9,777 nt of DNA from Verrucomicrobia bacterium UBA4286 (GTDB lineage: Bacteria; Verrucomicrobiota; Kiritimatiellia; RFP12; UBA1067): assembly GCA_002395905.1 (NCBI GenBank), contig DGVK01000127.1:1-9777 (forward strand), read 5' to 3'. How positions within the stretch are numbered: the stretch's first letter is position 1; every line of letters begins with the position of its first letter. The notes below the pieces were generated by a model. It saw nothing but the letters and a program-made list of their open reading frames with translations. It had not been told where the DNA came from and searched no databases. Of the stretch, positions 1-7,354 are shown piece after piece. Made by a program: the position numbers and the translations under genes.

Positions 1-4
1 CCCG

Positions 5-24
5 AAAAATTGGGGAACCTCCAA
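5..24 (-). terminator. Possible intrinsic terminator of the minus-strand operon
   Basis: On the minus strand TTGG (24-21... read right to left) pairs with CCAA, with one inner G-C pair and a GTTC loop after a bulged A, spanning 24-10. It is followed at once by five T (9-5). It lies about 50 bases after the alr stop. The stem is short and weak, and the window edge hides what follows. Confidence 0.35.
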
Positions 25-44
25 GAAATGCAACCGGAAGCAGG

Positions 45-71
45 CGCCGGGATTGCCGGCGGATGCCGCCG
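45..71 (-). other. Two mutually exclusive GC hairpins directly after the alr stop codon
   Basis: CGGCGG (57-62) and CCGCCG (66-71) form a perfect six-bp stem with a 3-base loop abutting the alr stop. CGCCGG (45-50) and CCGGCG (56-61) form another six-bp stem with a 5-base loop. They share 57-61, so only one can form at a time. Neither is followed by a T-run. They may protect the 3' end of the mRNA or contribute to termination with the T-tract further on. Confidence 0.35.
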
Positions 72-1199
72 CTACTTCGCCACGCGCCGGACGCGCGTGC
101 CGAGCGAACATATTATGTCGTAGGCGTGCGTGCCTTTGAGCTGCGCCCAGTCATCCGGCGTGACTGCATGCCGGCCGCTTCTGCCGAGGCACACCACCTC
201 GTCGCCAGGCTTGACGCCAGGCGCTGCGGACACGTCTACCGTCGCGTAGTCCATGGATATGCGTCCGACGACAGGACACACTGCCCCATTTATCAGCACG
301 TGCCCGCGGTTCGTGAGCGCAAGAGGCAGTCCGTCGGCATAGCCCGCGGAAACCGTCGCTATACGGGTCGGCTCGCGCAGGCACCACGTGCGGCCGTAGC
401 CGAGGGTCGTCCCGGCGGGAAGCGTCCTCACCTGCGCGACACGCGTCTTGAGCGTGAGCACAGGCTCGACCTTGAGCGCCTTGCGTCCGTTGGGATCGAA
501 ACTGCCGTGAAGATTGATGCCGGTGCGGACCATCGTGAACGGATTCTTAGCGCACTGCGGAAAGTTGTTTATGGCGTCACTCGCCGCAATGTGCACCTTC
601 CTGAACGCGACGCCCATGCGCCCCGCCTCGGCGAGGAAGCGCTTGAACGAATCGATCTGCCGCAGCGTGAAAGGATCCTCAGGATCGTATGCCATCGGAA
701 AGTGGGAAAAAACGCCTTCGATGTCAAGGCCCGGCAGAGCCGCGATCTCGCGCAGAACGTCCGGCGCGTCCGCGACAGGAACGCCGAGACGGCCCATACC
801 GGTGTCGAGCTTGAGATGGACATTGGCCGTCTTGCGGCGGCGGACGGCGGCGGACGATATGAGCTTTGCAGTCGCAACGTCGATCACGGGCAGAATCACA
901 CCCGCCTTCACCATTTCGTCTATCTCGTCGGGCAGAATCGAACTCAGAATCTGCACATCCTTCGCCGTGCCCAGCCGACGCAGAACCTTCTGGAGTTCCA
1001 GAGCCTCGAAAGGCTCGGCCACGCCGAACCCCGCGCAGCCGGTGCCGGCCAGTGCGCGCGCATAGTCGGCGACGCCGAGCCCGTAGGCGTTGGCCTTGAG
1101 CACGCAAAGCACCTTCGCAGGCTTCACATGCGCAGCAATCTTCGCGTAGTTGCGCTTAAGCGCGTCAAGGTCGATTTCAACCCAAACCCTTCTTTTCAT
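72..1199 (-). CDS. alr: Alanine racemase (PLP-dependent)
   Basis: Cytoplasmic enzyme interconverting L- and D-alanine and supplying D-Ala for peptidoglycan. The 375-residue product has the usual family length and layout. An N-terminal alpha/beta barrel carries the PLP-binding lysine K35 in KANAYGLG (35-42). HLKLDTGMGRLGV (128-140) and RTGINLHG (225-232) are typical barrel segments. In the C-terminal beta domain the second catalytic base is Y287 in AGYADG, followed by GRISMDYATVDV (312-323) and a typical ending around ICSLGTRVRR. No signal peptide is visible. The ATG is 12 bp after the stop of the large glycosidase gene, with only a weak GGGG (1206-1209) six bases upstream, so translation may depend partly on coupling. 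It is the last gene of the apparent ilvB-ilvN-galM-glycosidase-alr run. Family assignment is firm; whether it is the biosynthetic or a second, catabolic racemase cannot be told. Confidence 0.96.
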   Translation of the reverse strand: MKRRVWVEIDLDALKRNYAKIAAHVKPAKVLCVLKANAYGLGVADYARALAGTGCAGFGVAEPFEALELQKVLRRLGTAKDVQILSSILPDEIDEMVKAGVILPVIDVATAKLISSAAVRRRKTANVHLKLDTGMGRLGVPVADAPDVLREIAALPGLDIEGVFSHFPMAYDPEDPFTLRQIDSFKRFLAEAGRMGVAFRKVHIAASDAINNFPQCAKNPFTMVRTGINLHGSFDPNGRKALKVEPVLTLKTRVAQVRTLPAGTTLGYGRTWCLREPTRIATVSAGYADGLPLALTNRGHVLINGAVCPVVGRISMDYATVDVSAAPGVKPGDEVVCLGRSGRHAVTPDDWAQLKGTHAYDIICSLGTRVRRVAK

Positions 1200-1211
1200 G
1201 ATACGCCCCGC

Positions 1212-4200
1212 TTAATATCTCTTGAGCAGCTCCAGCATCTTCCTGTCGAGCTTGTGGCCGCGATAATCCTCATACTCCACGTCGTCGCGCCCGGAGTCGA
1301 GAATCCCGAATCCGCCGTAAAGCCCCCAGAGCGCCCAGCCGCAGTTAAGCGCGCGCCACAGCCGCAGCTGATCTTCCATAAGGCCGAGGGCTACGTCGTG
1401 GCGCGTCTTCTTCCATACGCCGAACTCGCCGACGCAGACGAATGTTCCAACGGCGATGGCGTCATCCCATTCCTTCGAGGTGTAGATGTCCTTTATGAGC
1501 CACTTGCGAGGATCGGTAGAGTCGACCGGCCAGCGCGGCGTCTCGCTCACGCTCTTCGGGTCGTTCCACGGCGTCTGATGGTGGGTGACGAAGAACGGGT
1601 CGTAGCAGTGCCAGCCGAAACCGAGACCCTTTACGCCGCAGAGCGAAGTCGGTGCGATGCGTCCGTAACCGAGACCGTCGGCGACGATGAACCGCTCGGG
1701 GTCTTTCGCACGTATCGCCGCAACGAGCTCGCGCACGACGCGCGCGTACTTCGCCTCGCGCATGTAGGCCGGCTCGTTGAAAAGATTGAAGGAAAGCTCC
1801 TTGCCGGGGATTCCCCTGTAGCGCCCGGCGAGCGTCGCCCAGTGCAGGCACGCCGCCTTGAGCGCCTCGTCGTCGTCGAAGATGCTCGTCGGCTCGGCGG
1901 GAACGCCCGAAGTGTAGCCCGGTATGCGGTGCAGGCACAGCTGGACGTGAATCTTATGGCGGCGGCCCATCTCGACGGCCTCGTCCACAAGCTTGAGAGC
2001 GTCTTCATCGAACTCAGTCCAGCGCGCGCGGTCGCGTCCCTTTATCCAGTAGCGGTAGTCGAGCGGAAGACGCGCGAAGTTGAACCCGAAGTCCTGGAGG
2101 ATTTCGAAATCCTCCTCCTTGAAACCGCCCTTCTCGTTATAGTCGATCGAGAGCATGTCCAGCAGATTAACTCCGCGCCAGCGTTTCTTGGGGCGGCCGT
2201 CGTCGACTTCGTCCGAAAGCTTCACGCGCTCAAGGCGCGGCTCCTGAAGAAGATCCGAAAGCGAAAGGACCTTGAGCCTCGCGGCGAACTCTTCCGCCGG
2301 GACGCTTTCGCCGCTCTTCGGCGTGAAGACGACAGTCACATCCCTCCCCGGCAGAAGCGTGAAGCAGTTGTCGCTGAATTCACCACGCACGCCGCGCACG
2401 TCAAGCCAGACGAAGAACGCGGGTCTGTCGGAGGAAAGTTCGACCGAAAACGTCCCGCCGGCGGCGGGCGTCGCCCGAGCGGTCACGCGCGCTTTTTCTA
2501 TCGCCGCCTCGCGGTAAGGCACAAAGTGCCACTCGCCCTGCGACACGCCACGGTCGGTGCGGAGCGTAAGAACGACAAACTCTCCGCCGCGACGTGCGCT
2601 TTCGGTAATGCCGAGCGGCGTAAGCAGTGTCGCTCCGTTCGGCGCGAGCACAACCCCGGTCTTGCGCGACATGGCGCTCTTTCCGCCGCCATAGGGCCAG
2701 TACTCGACCTCGAGCTCGCCGCGAACCTCGCAGGCCGTGTCGTTAAGCCCGTAGACCTCAATGGCGCCGTCGGCCCCGGGACGCGCGACAACCGCGACCG
2801 GCTCGAAGAAACGCCGCGCCATATACTGAAGAGGTTTCCACTTGCCGCCGTATTCGACCGACGACCAGCTCGCCACAGGCCAGTTGTCGTTAAGCTGCCA
2901 GAAAAGCGTTCCCATGCATCGCGGCATGGCCGCGCGCCACCCCTCGACCGCGGTTCTTATAGCCATACCCTGCTGGAACTGCGAAAGGATGAGTTCGCTT
3001 TCAAAATCCTTCGCCTCGCCGAAATACCGGACCATCGTCTCGCGTATGCGCCTGTTGCCGCCGGGGTTTTTCTGGTGCCACTCGAAGTCGTCGCCCGGCC
3101 CTTTCGAAAACGTCGCCGCGACCTCGGGGGACGGGAACGACTGGTAGCCGAACTCCGAGCAGAAGCGCGGACGGTACTTGTAATACTTGGAGAACGGCGC
3201 GTTCTCGTGCCACACGTCCCAATTGTGCATGTCGCCTTTGGAGTCGTCCTTCCATGCATCGCCGAAGTCGCCCGGCCCGCAGCAGGGCGACGACGGCCAG
3301 TAGGTGCGCGCGGGGTCGTATCTCGCGACAAGCTCTCCCTGTCTCTTCGAGCGCGCTATCCAGGCGGACTTGTAAAAGTCCGGGTCTTCGCGCGTCTCCT
3401 TGAACCACCTTATAGCGCCGAGGCATTCATTGTCACCGCACCAAAGCGCTATCGAGGCGTGGTCGCGCAGGCGGCGCAGCTGGTGGGAAAGCTCGCCCTC
3501 GATCTCGCCGAGAAACGCGTCGTCGGCCGGATACACCGCGCACGCGTGCATCATATCGTGCCACACGAGAAGTCCCAGCTCGTCGCAGAGATCGTAAAAG
3601 ACATCCTTCTCGTACTGTCCGCCACCCCATACGCGGATCATGTTCATGTTCGCCGCCTTCGCGCTTTCGAGGAGGTCTCGGTAGCGCGACGGCGTCTGAC
3701 GCGTTTCGAGCGCGTCGCACGGAATCCAGTTCGCGCCCTTCATGAAAAGGCGCCGGTTGTTGACGCAAAAGACGAGCGAAAGCTCCTCCTTGCCGTCGGA
3801 CGAGACAGTGCGCTCGTTCAAGACCTCCAGCTTTCTGAGGCCGATGCGCTTCGTGATCTTCTCGCCGTTGACGTCCACGGTGAAGGTGTAAAAGTTCTGC
3901 CCGCCCGCGCCGTTAGGCCACCAGAGTGGCGGATTGTCGATCTCGATGCGGTTTGTCACCGTCGAGCCGTCCGAAAGGTCGGCGAAGACATCGAGCGTGC
4001 AGTGGCCGAGGTCGTCGGTGAACTTCTGCGTCGTGTAGACGTAATCTACGAGCGGCCTGTCGGCCGCAAGAAGCTTCACCGTGCCGCAGAAGCCAATTGA
4101 CTCGACCTCTGGCCCCCAGTCCCATCCGGCGTGGCAGGCCGGCTTGCGGATGAGCGCCTGGTTCTTCGCCCATTCTACATTGGAGATCGGATATGCCCTG

Positions 4201-5936
4201 CCTGTTGCGGCGCGGCGCTCGTCGGCCTCAGCGACCGGACTTCTGAAGACTCCTTCAATTATGTTCTCACCCTTCTTGAGAAAAGGTTTCACATCGAAGT
4301 CATATCTCCTGAATCGGTTGGCCGTCCGCCCGACGTCGCGTCCGTTGATCTTCACTGTGCAGAAAGTATCGCAGTCCTCTAGCCGCAGGATTATCCTCTC
4401 GCGCCGCAGGAAGTCGCCGTCAACATTGAACCTGCGAGAGAATGTCCAGTCCCTGCGGGCGACCCAGAGAGACGCTTTCTCGTTCGCGCCCCAGTATATA
4501 TCGTCAATCACGCCGGCCTTGAGAAGCGCGTCGTGAACACCGCCCGGCACAAACGCGTCCACAGTACGCTCGCAGTCCGAAACCTGCCATCGACCGGCAA
4601 GGTCGATTTCCCGCACGTCCTTCGCGTCGGCGGCGGCAGGCGGCGCCGGCGACCTGCCGGCAAGCCGCGCCTTGAGGTCGGCCCATCTGTAGAATGCGCC
4701 GTAGACGGTTTCGAGTCCGCGCAGACGCGCCTCGCCCTCGTTGAACAGGACCTTTACAATCACATCTCCAGCACCGTTACGGTAAAAGATCATCTGGACG
4801 TTCGCCGCCATCGGCATGGCCGATATTATTTCCTCGTGGTCGGCGGCCTCGGCCATGGGGACGCTGTCGCCCGCGCCCTCCACGCCAAGCCGACAGACGA
4901 ACGGCCAGAGCGCCGCGTCATGCCCGAAGCGCAGATCCGCCGCAATGCCGCCGTGCGCGATCGTCTCGTCCGCCTTGACCGCAAAGTCCTCCGCGAGCGG
5001 CGCCGCGCATGAAACGACGCAGTCGCCGAACTCCGCCGAGTTCCCCATAAGCGCGTACCACCTCGCATCCATCATCCGCGCGACTGTCACAAGCTCGTCC
5101 TTGGTGAAGCAGTCGTCTATCGTAAGCCCGGCAAGCTCGACCTCAAGCGGACGGCACGCCGCGAACATGTAAAACAGGCTTCTGATGAACAGCGACGATT
5201 CACCGGCCATCTCGTCCGCGCGGGCCGTGTCGGTAAAGAGCCGCGCCATGAACGCCCGCCTGTCGAACGTCGCGCTCAGAATGCGCTCGGCGGCAGCCTT
5301 GCCGTCCTCAAGAGCCTTTTTGCGCTTCGGCGAACTGCTGAGCAGTTTGGACATAAGCCGCTCGCCCGTCTTGAATTCAAAGTCAAGCACGGGGGCAAGC
5401 CCCTTCAGCTCGCACGCGAAATTGGCAAGGCTCATGTTGCAGCGCGTGAACGTGCTCGTCTCGCAGCGCACCTTCCCGCCGGCGCGGAACACTTCAGGGA
5501 CGCGCTCGAACATCCGCCGCGCTATTCCTCTTTGCTCCGCCGCGCCGCGGGCGGAAAGCTCGCCGTACATCCCTGCATGCGCATCGCGTATGACCTTGAG
5601 CTTCTTGAAAAGCGTGCGGCCCTCGTCCGTAAGAATTCCCGCGGCGTCGGCCTTCGCCATGACTCTGGCCGCATAGCAGTTGTCGCGCTCCGACTGATAA
5701 CGGCTTCCGTGGCGGCCGTAGTGGCTTATATAGAAAGGATGATATCCTGCCGGCGCGGACGTCTCATGAGTCGCGACCGGCTTGTAGCGGCGGAATACCA
5801 CCGTGCTCAGTTCGGGGTCGCCGGCGACCGCCGACGCGAAATCCCACGGGGCTCCGTCCGCGCAAACGCCGGTCGTGGCGAACACGGCGACCAGCGCGGC
5901 GGCGAAGCCCCGTCCTGCTTTGGCAAGGCAGTTCAT
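1212..5936 (-). CDS. Exported three-domain enzyme: histidine acid phosphatase + GH2 beta-mannosidase + GH5 glycoside hydrolase
   Basis: A 1574-residue single chain. Residues 1-26 are a Sec signal peptide (hydrophobic 11-22, cleavage after VCA; no proper lipobox). Residues about 30-425 are a histidine acid phosphatase/phytase-like domain with GRHGSRY (74-80, nucleophile H76), R157 and the proton-donor pair H339-D340. A Pro/Ala-rich linker covers 427-440. Residues about 440-1235 match GH2 beta-mannosidase throughout: GWDWGP (604-609), RVWGGGQYE (768-776), acid/base E837 in WCGDNE, nucleophile E928 in SEFGYQS, FWQLNDNWP (1012-1020). Residues about 1250-1574 are GH5 with R1289, H1336, N1387-E1388 (acid/base), H1443, Y1445, E1504 (nucleophile) and W1537. 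The frame could open further upstream, but ATG 5936 gives the signal peptide and has an SD. Likely role: extracytoplasmic mannan or glucomannan breakdown with phosphate release. The phosphatase substrate and GH5 specificity are unknown. Confidence 0.93.
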   Translation of the reverse strand: MNCLAKAGRGFAAALVAVFATTGVCADGAPWDFASAVAGDPELSTVVFRRYKPVATHETSAPAGYHPFYISHYGRHGSRYQSERDNCYAARVMAKADAAGILTDEGRTLFKKLKVIRDAHAGMYGELSARGAAEQRGIARRMFERVPEVFRAGGKVRCETSTFTRCNMSLANFACELKGLAPVLDFEFKTGERLMSKLLSSSPKRKKALEDGKAAAERILSATFDRRAFMARLFTDTARADEMAGESSLFIRSLFYMFAACRPLEVELAGLTIDDCFTKDELVTVARMMDARWYALMGNSAEFGDCVVSCAAPLAEDFAVKADETIAHGGIAADLRFGHDAALWPFVCRLGVEGAGDSVPMAEAADHEEIISAMPMAANVQMIFYRNGAGDVIVKVLFNEGEARLRGLETVYGAFYRWADLKARLAGRSPAPPAAADAKDVREIDLAGRWQVSDCERTVDAFVPGGVHDALLKAGVIDDIYWGANEKASLWVARRDWTFSRRFNVDGDFLRRERIILRLEDCDTFCTVKINGRDVGRTANRFRRYDFDVKPFLKKGENIIEGVFRSPVAEADERRAATGRAYPISNVEWAKNQALIRKPACHAGWDWGPEVESIGFCGTVKLLAADRPLVDYVYTTQKFTDDLGHCTLDVFADLSDGSTVTNRIEIDNPPLWWPNGAGGQNFYTFTVDVNGEKITKRIGLRKLEVLNERTVSSDGKEELSLVFCVNNRRLFMKGANWIPCDALETRQTPSRYRDLLESAKAANMNMIRVWGGGQYEKDVFYDLCDELGLLVWHDMMHACAVYPADDAFLGEIEGELSHQLRRLRDHASIALWCGDNECLGAIRWFKETREDPDFYKSAWIARSKRQGELVARYDPARTYWPSSPCCGPGDFGDAWKDDSKGDMHNWDVWHENAPFSKYYKYRPRFCSEFGYQSFPSPEVAATFSKGPGDDFEWHQKNPGGNRRIRETMVRYFGEAKDFESELILSQFQQGMAIRTAVEGWRAAMPRCMGTLFWQLNDNWPVASWSSVEYGGKWKPLQYMARRFFEPVAVVARPGADGAIEVYGLNDTACEVRGELEVEYWPYGGGKSAMSRKTGVVLAPNGATLLTPLGITESARRGGEFVVLTLRTDRGVSQGEWHFVPYREAAIEKARVTARATPAAGGTFSVELSSDRPAFFVWLDVRGVRGEFSDNCFTLLPGRDVTVVFTPKSGESVPAEEFAARLKVLSLSDLLQEPRLERVKLSDEVDDGRPKKRWRGVNLLDMLSIDYNEKGGFKEEDFEILQDFGFNFARLPLDYRYWIKGRDRARWTEFDEDALKLVDEAVEMGRRHKIHVQLCLHRIPGYTSGVPAEPTSIFDDDEALKAACLHWATLAGRYRGIPGKELSFNLFNEPAYMREAKYARVVRELVAAIRAKDPERFIVADGLGYGRIAPTSLCGVKGLGFGWHCYDPFFVTHHQTPWNDPKSVSETPRWPVDSTDPRKWLIKDIYTSKEWDDAIAVGTFVCVGEFGVWKKTRHDVALGLMEDQLRLWRALNCGWALWGLYGGFGILDSGRDDVEYEDYRGHKLDRKMLELLKRY

Positions 5937-5943
5937 ACCGCGA

Positions 5944-5949
5944 TCACCT
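5944..5949 (-). promoter_or_regulatory. Ribosome binding site of the phosphatase-mannosidase fusion, containing the galM stop codon
   Basis: AGGTGA on the minus strand, seven bases before ATG 5936. Its last three bases are the TGA stop codon of galM (5944-5946), so ribosomes ending galM sit on the next initiation signal. This supports the start at 5936 and implies translational coupling. Confidence 0.65.
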
Positions 5950-7041
5950 GGCAGAGAAGCGGAACTCGGTCGTCGAACGGTAGGTCTCGCCCGCCTTGAC
6001 GAACGTCGTCGGCCACTGGGGCTTGTTGGGCGAGTCGGGCGCGTGCTGGGTCTCAAGCGCGACGCCGCAGCGGAACGACAGATGCTCGCCGCCCTTCGCC
6101 TTCTGGTCGTAGCTCGCCCAGTTGGCGGTGTAGACCTGCAGGCACGGCTCGGTCGTCCACACCTCCACGGCGCGGCCGTTCAGCGGACAGTACAGAGCAC
6201 CGGCCTTTATCAGGCCGCCCTTCCCGCCGGCCATAACGCCTTCGTCGAGAATCCAGTTGTGATCGTAGCCCTTGCCGATTTCAAGCTGCTCGTCGCCTTC
6301 ATTGATCCGCTCGCCTATGCGCATGCCGCCACGGAAGTCGAAGGGCGTCCCGTCAACCCTGGCGATCTCGCCCGTCGGAATCTGGCCCTTGTCGGTCGGC
6401 GTAACAGCGCTCGCGGCGATTGTCATTATGTGGTCTTCGATCGTTCCTCCGGCCTCGCCCTTGAAGTTGAAGTAGACGTGCTGCGTCATGTTGATCGGCG
6501 TCTCCTTGTCGGGCACGGCCTCGTAGTCGACGCGCCACACGTTGTCCTTCGTGAGCGTGTAAGTGACCTTGACCTCGACCTTTCCAGGAAAGCCTTCATC
6601 GCCGTCGGGCGAGACGTGGGTGAAGACGACGCCCACGTCGTCACCCTTCACAAACGGCTCGGCGCCCCACACGTAGGCGTTCCATCCGCGCGCGCCGCCA
6701 TGCAGGTTGCAGCCGATCCCGCCGGGCGCGTTGTTGAGCGCTGGCAGCTTGTATTCAACTCCGTTGAGTGTGAAGCGGCCGTGGGCGATCCTGTTGCCGT
6801 AGCGCCCGATGATGCAGCCCCAGTAGGCGTCGCCCTCGTCCCAGCCGGCTGGCGAGTCGAAGCCCACGACGACATCCTTCATCTTCCCGTCGCGGTCCGC
6901 CGTGAAGAGCCGGACGACCTTCCCGCCGTAGTCGCTTACCTCAAGCACGGTTCCGCCGGCGCCGTTCAGCGTGAACTTGCGCGCCTTCTCGCCGTACTTG
7001 GTTGTTCCGAAATCGCTTACCTCGTAGCTTGGACTCGCCAT
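5944..7041 (-). CDS. galM: Aldose 1-epimerase (galactose mutarotase)
   Basis: Interconverts alpha and beta anomers of aldohexoses so that sugars released by glycosidases can enter catabolism. The 365-residue protein is full length for the family. Motifs in order: GRYGNRIA (79-86), NLHGG (112-116, H114), TQHVYFNF (186-193, H188), GYDHN (258-262, D260) and ALETQHAPDSPN (328-339, catalytic base E330). H114, H188, D260 and E330 correspond to the sugar-binding and catalytic residues known in lactococcal GalM. There is no signal peptide, so it should be cytoplasmic, unlike some exported homologues. The ATG has an excellent AGGAGG five bases upstream. The gene follows ilvN by 42 bp and precedes the exported mannosidase fusion by 7 bp; its TGA lies inside the next gene's Shine-Dalgarno. 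The pairing suggests a joint role in hexose use. Whether mannose is a substrate cannot be read from the sequence. Confidence 0.96.
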   Translation of the reverse strand: MASPSYEVSDFGTTKYGEKARKFTLNGAGGTVLEVSDYGGKVVRLFTADRDGKMKDVVVGFDSPAGWDEGDAYWGCIIGRYGNRIAHGRFTLNGVEYKLPALNNAPGGIGCNLHGGARGWNAYVWGAEPFVKGDDVGVVFTHVSPDGDEGFPGKVEVKVTYTLTKDNVWRVDYEAVPDKETPINMTQHVYFNFKGEAGGTIEDHIMTIAASAVTPTDKGQIPTGEIARVDGTPFDFRGGMRIGERINEGDEQLEIGKGYDHNWILDEGVMAGGKGGLIKAGALYCPLNGRAVEVWTTEPCLQVYTANWASYDQKAKGGEHLSFRCGVALETQHAPDSPNKPQWPTTFVKAGETYRSTTEFRFSAR

Positions 7042-7046
7042 GACTG

Positions 7047-7052
7047 CCTCCT
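7047..7052 (-). promoter_or_regulatory. Ribosome binding site of galM
   Basis: Full-consensus AGGAGG five bases before the galM ATG at 7041. It is the strongest Shine-Dalgarno in the window and suggests galM is translated well independently of ilvN. Confidence 0.85.
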
Positions 7053-7083
7053 TTGTGATGTTGCTTTACTGTTGAAATTGAAT

Positions 7084-7329
7084 CTACATTCTGCGGCTTG
7101 TGACCTCGATCACGTTCACCTGGTTTCTGAGCTGGAGAATTATCTGCTCGACGACCTTCTCTGTGCCGAGAATGTCGATCTTCATGCGCGAGACGGTTCC
7201 GTCCTCGGTAGGGCCGACGTTGAGCGTCTGTATGTTGTAGCCGCGCCCGGAGATGAGCCCCACGATCCGCGCGAGCACGCCCGGCTTGTTCTCGACGTAG
7301 CAGTTGAGCCTGTATATCTGTTCGTTCAT
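7084..7329 (-). CDS. ilvN: Acetolactate synthase small (regulatory) subunit, ACT domain only
   Basis: Regulatory partner of the IlvB catalytic subunit; in characterised enzymes it raises activity and confers feedback inhibition by branched-chain amino acids, usually valine. The chosen start gives 81 residues beginning MNEQIYRL; a 15-codon upstream extension is possible, but the ATG at 7329 has AAGGAG ten bases before it and begins just where ACT homology begins. NKPGVLARIVGLISGRGYNI (residues 14-33) is the conserved effector-binding stretch of IlvN/IlvH ACT domains, and TVSRMKIDILG follows. The chain ends after one ACT domain, so the second domain found in roughly 160-residue IlvH-type subunits is absent; E. 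coli IlvN, about 96 residues, is similarly short. It lies 25 bp after ilvB, so the two subunits should be made together. Confidence 0.93.
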   Translation of the reverse strand: MNEQIYRLNCYVENKPGVLARIVGLISGRGYNIQTLNVGPTEDGTVSRMKIDILGTEKVVEQIILQLRNQVNVIEVTSRRM

Positions 7330-7339
7330 ATTACGCGTA

Positions 7340-7345
7340 CTCCTT
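7340..7345 (-). promoter_or_regulatory. Ribosome binding site of ilvN
   Basis: AAGGAG on the minus strand, ten bases before ATG 7329. It decides the ilvN start in favour of the 81-residue form over the ATG at 7374, which lies inside the end of ilvB. Confidence 0.75.
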
Positions 7346-7354
7346 GCAGCCGTC

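Noticed and set aside
1..44. Possible dispersed intergenic repeat or start of the next gene at the left edge
   Set aside because: A TTGG/CCAA dyad is visible but no second copy was noticed in the window, and no start codon follows the GGAGG on the minus strand before the edge.
63..4100. 1345-codon open frame on the plus strand
   Set aside because: It is in exact codon register opposite alr and the fusion gene (both share the phase), so it stays open only because TTA, CTA and TCA codons are avoided in these GC-rich genes. The product is Arg/Val/Ala-rich and resembles no family.
5860..5936. Lipoprotein signal on the fusion protein
   Set aside because: The only early cysteine after the hydrophobic stretch (C25) is preceded by TGV, which is not a lipobox; a signal peptidase I site (VCA/D) fits better.
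5937..6056. Forty-codon N-terminal extension of the fusion protein
   Set aside because: It lies inside galM, is Arg/Ser/Pro-rich, and would bury the signal peptide that begins at ATG 5936, which has its own Shine-Dalgarno.
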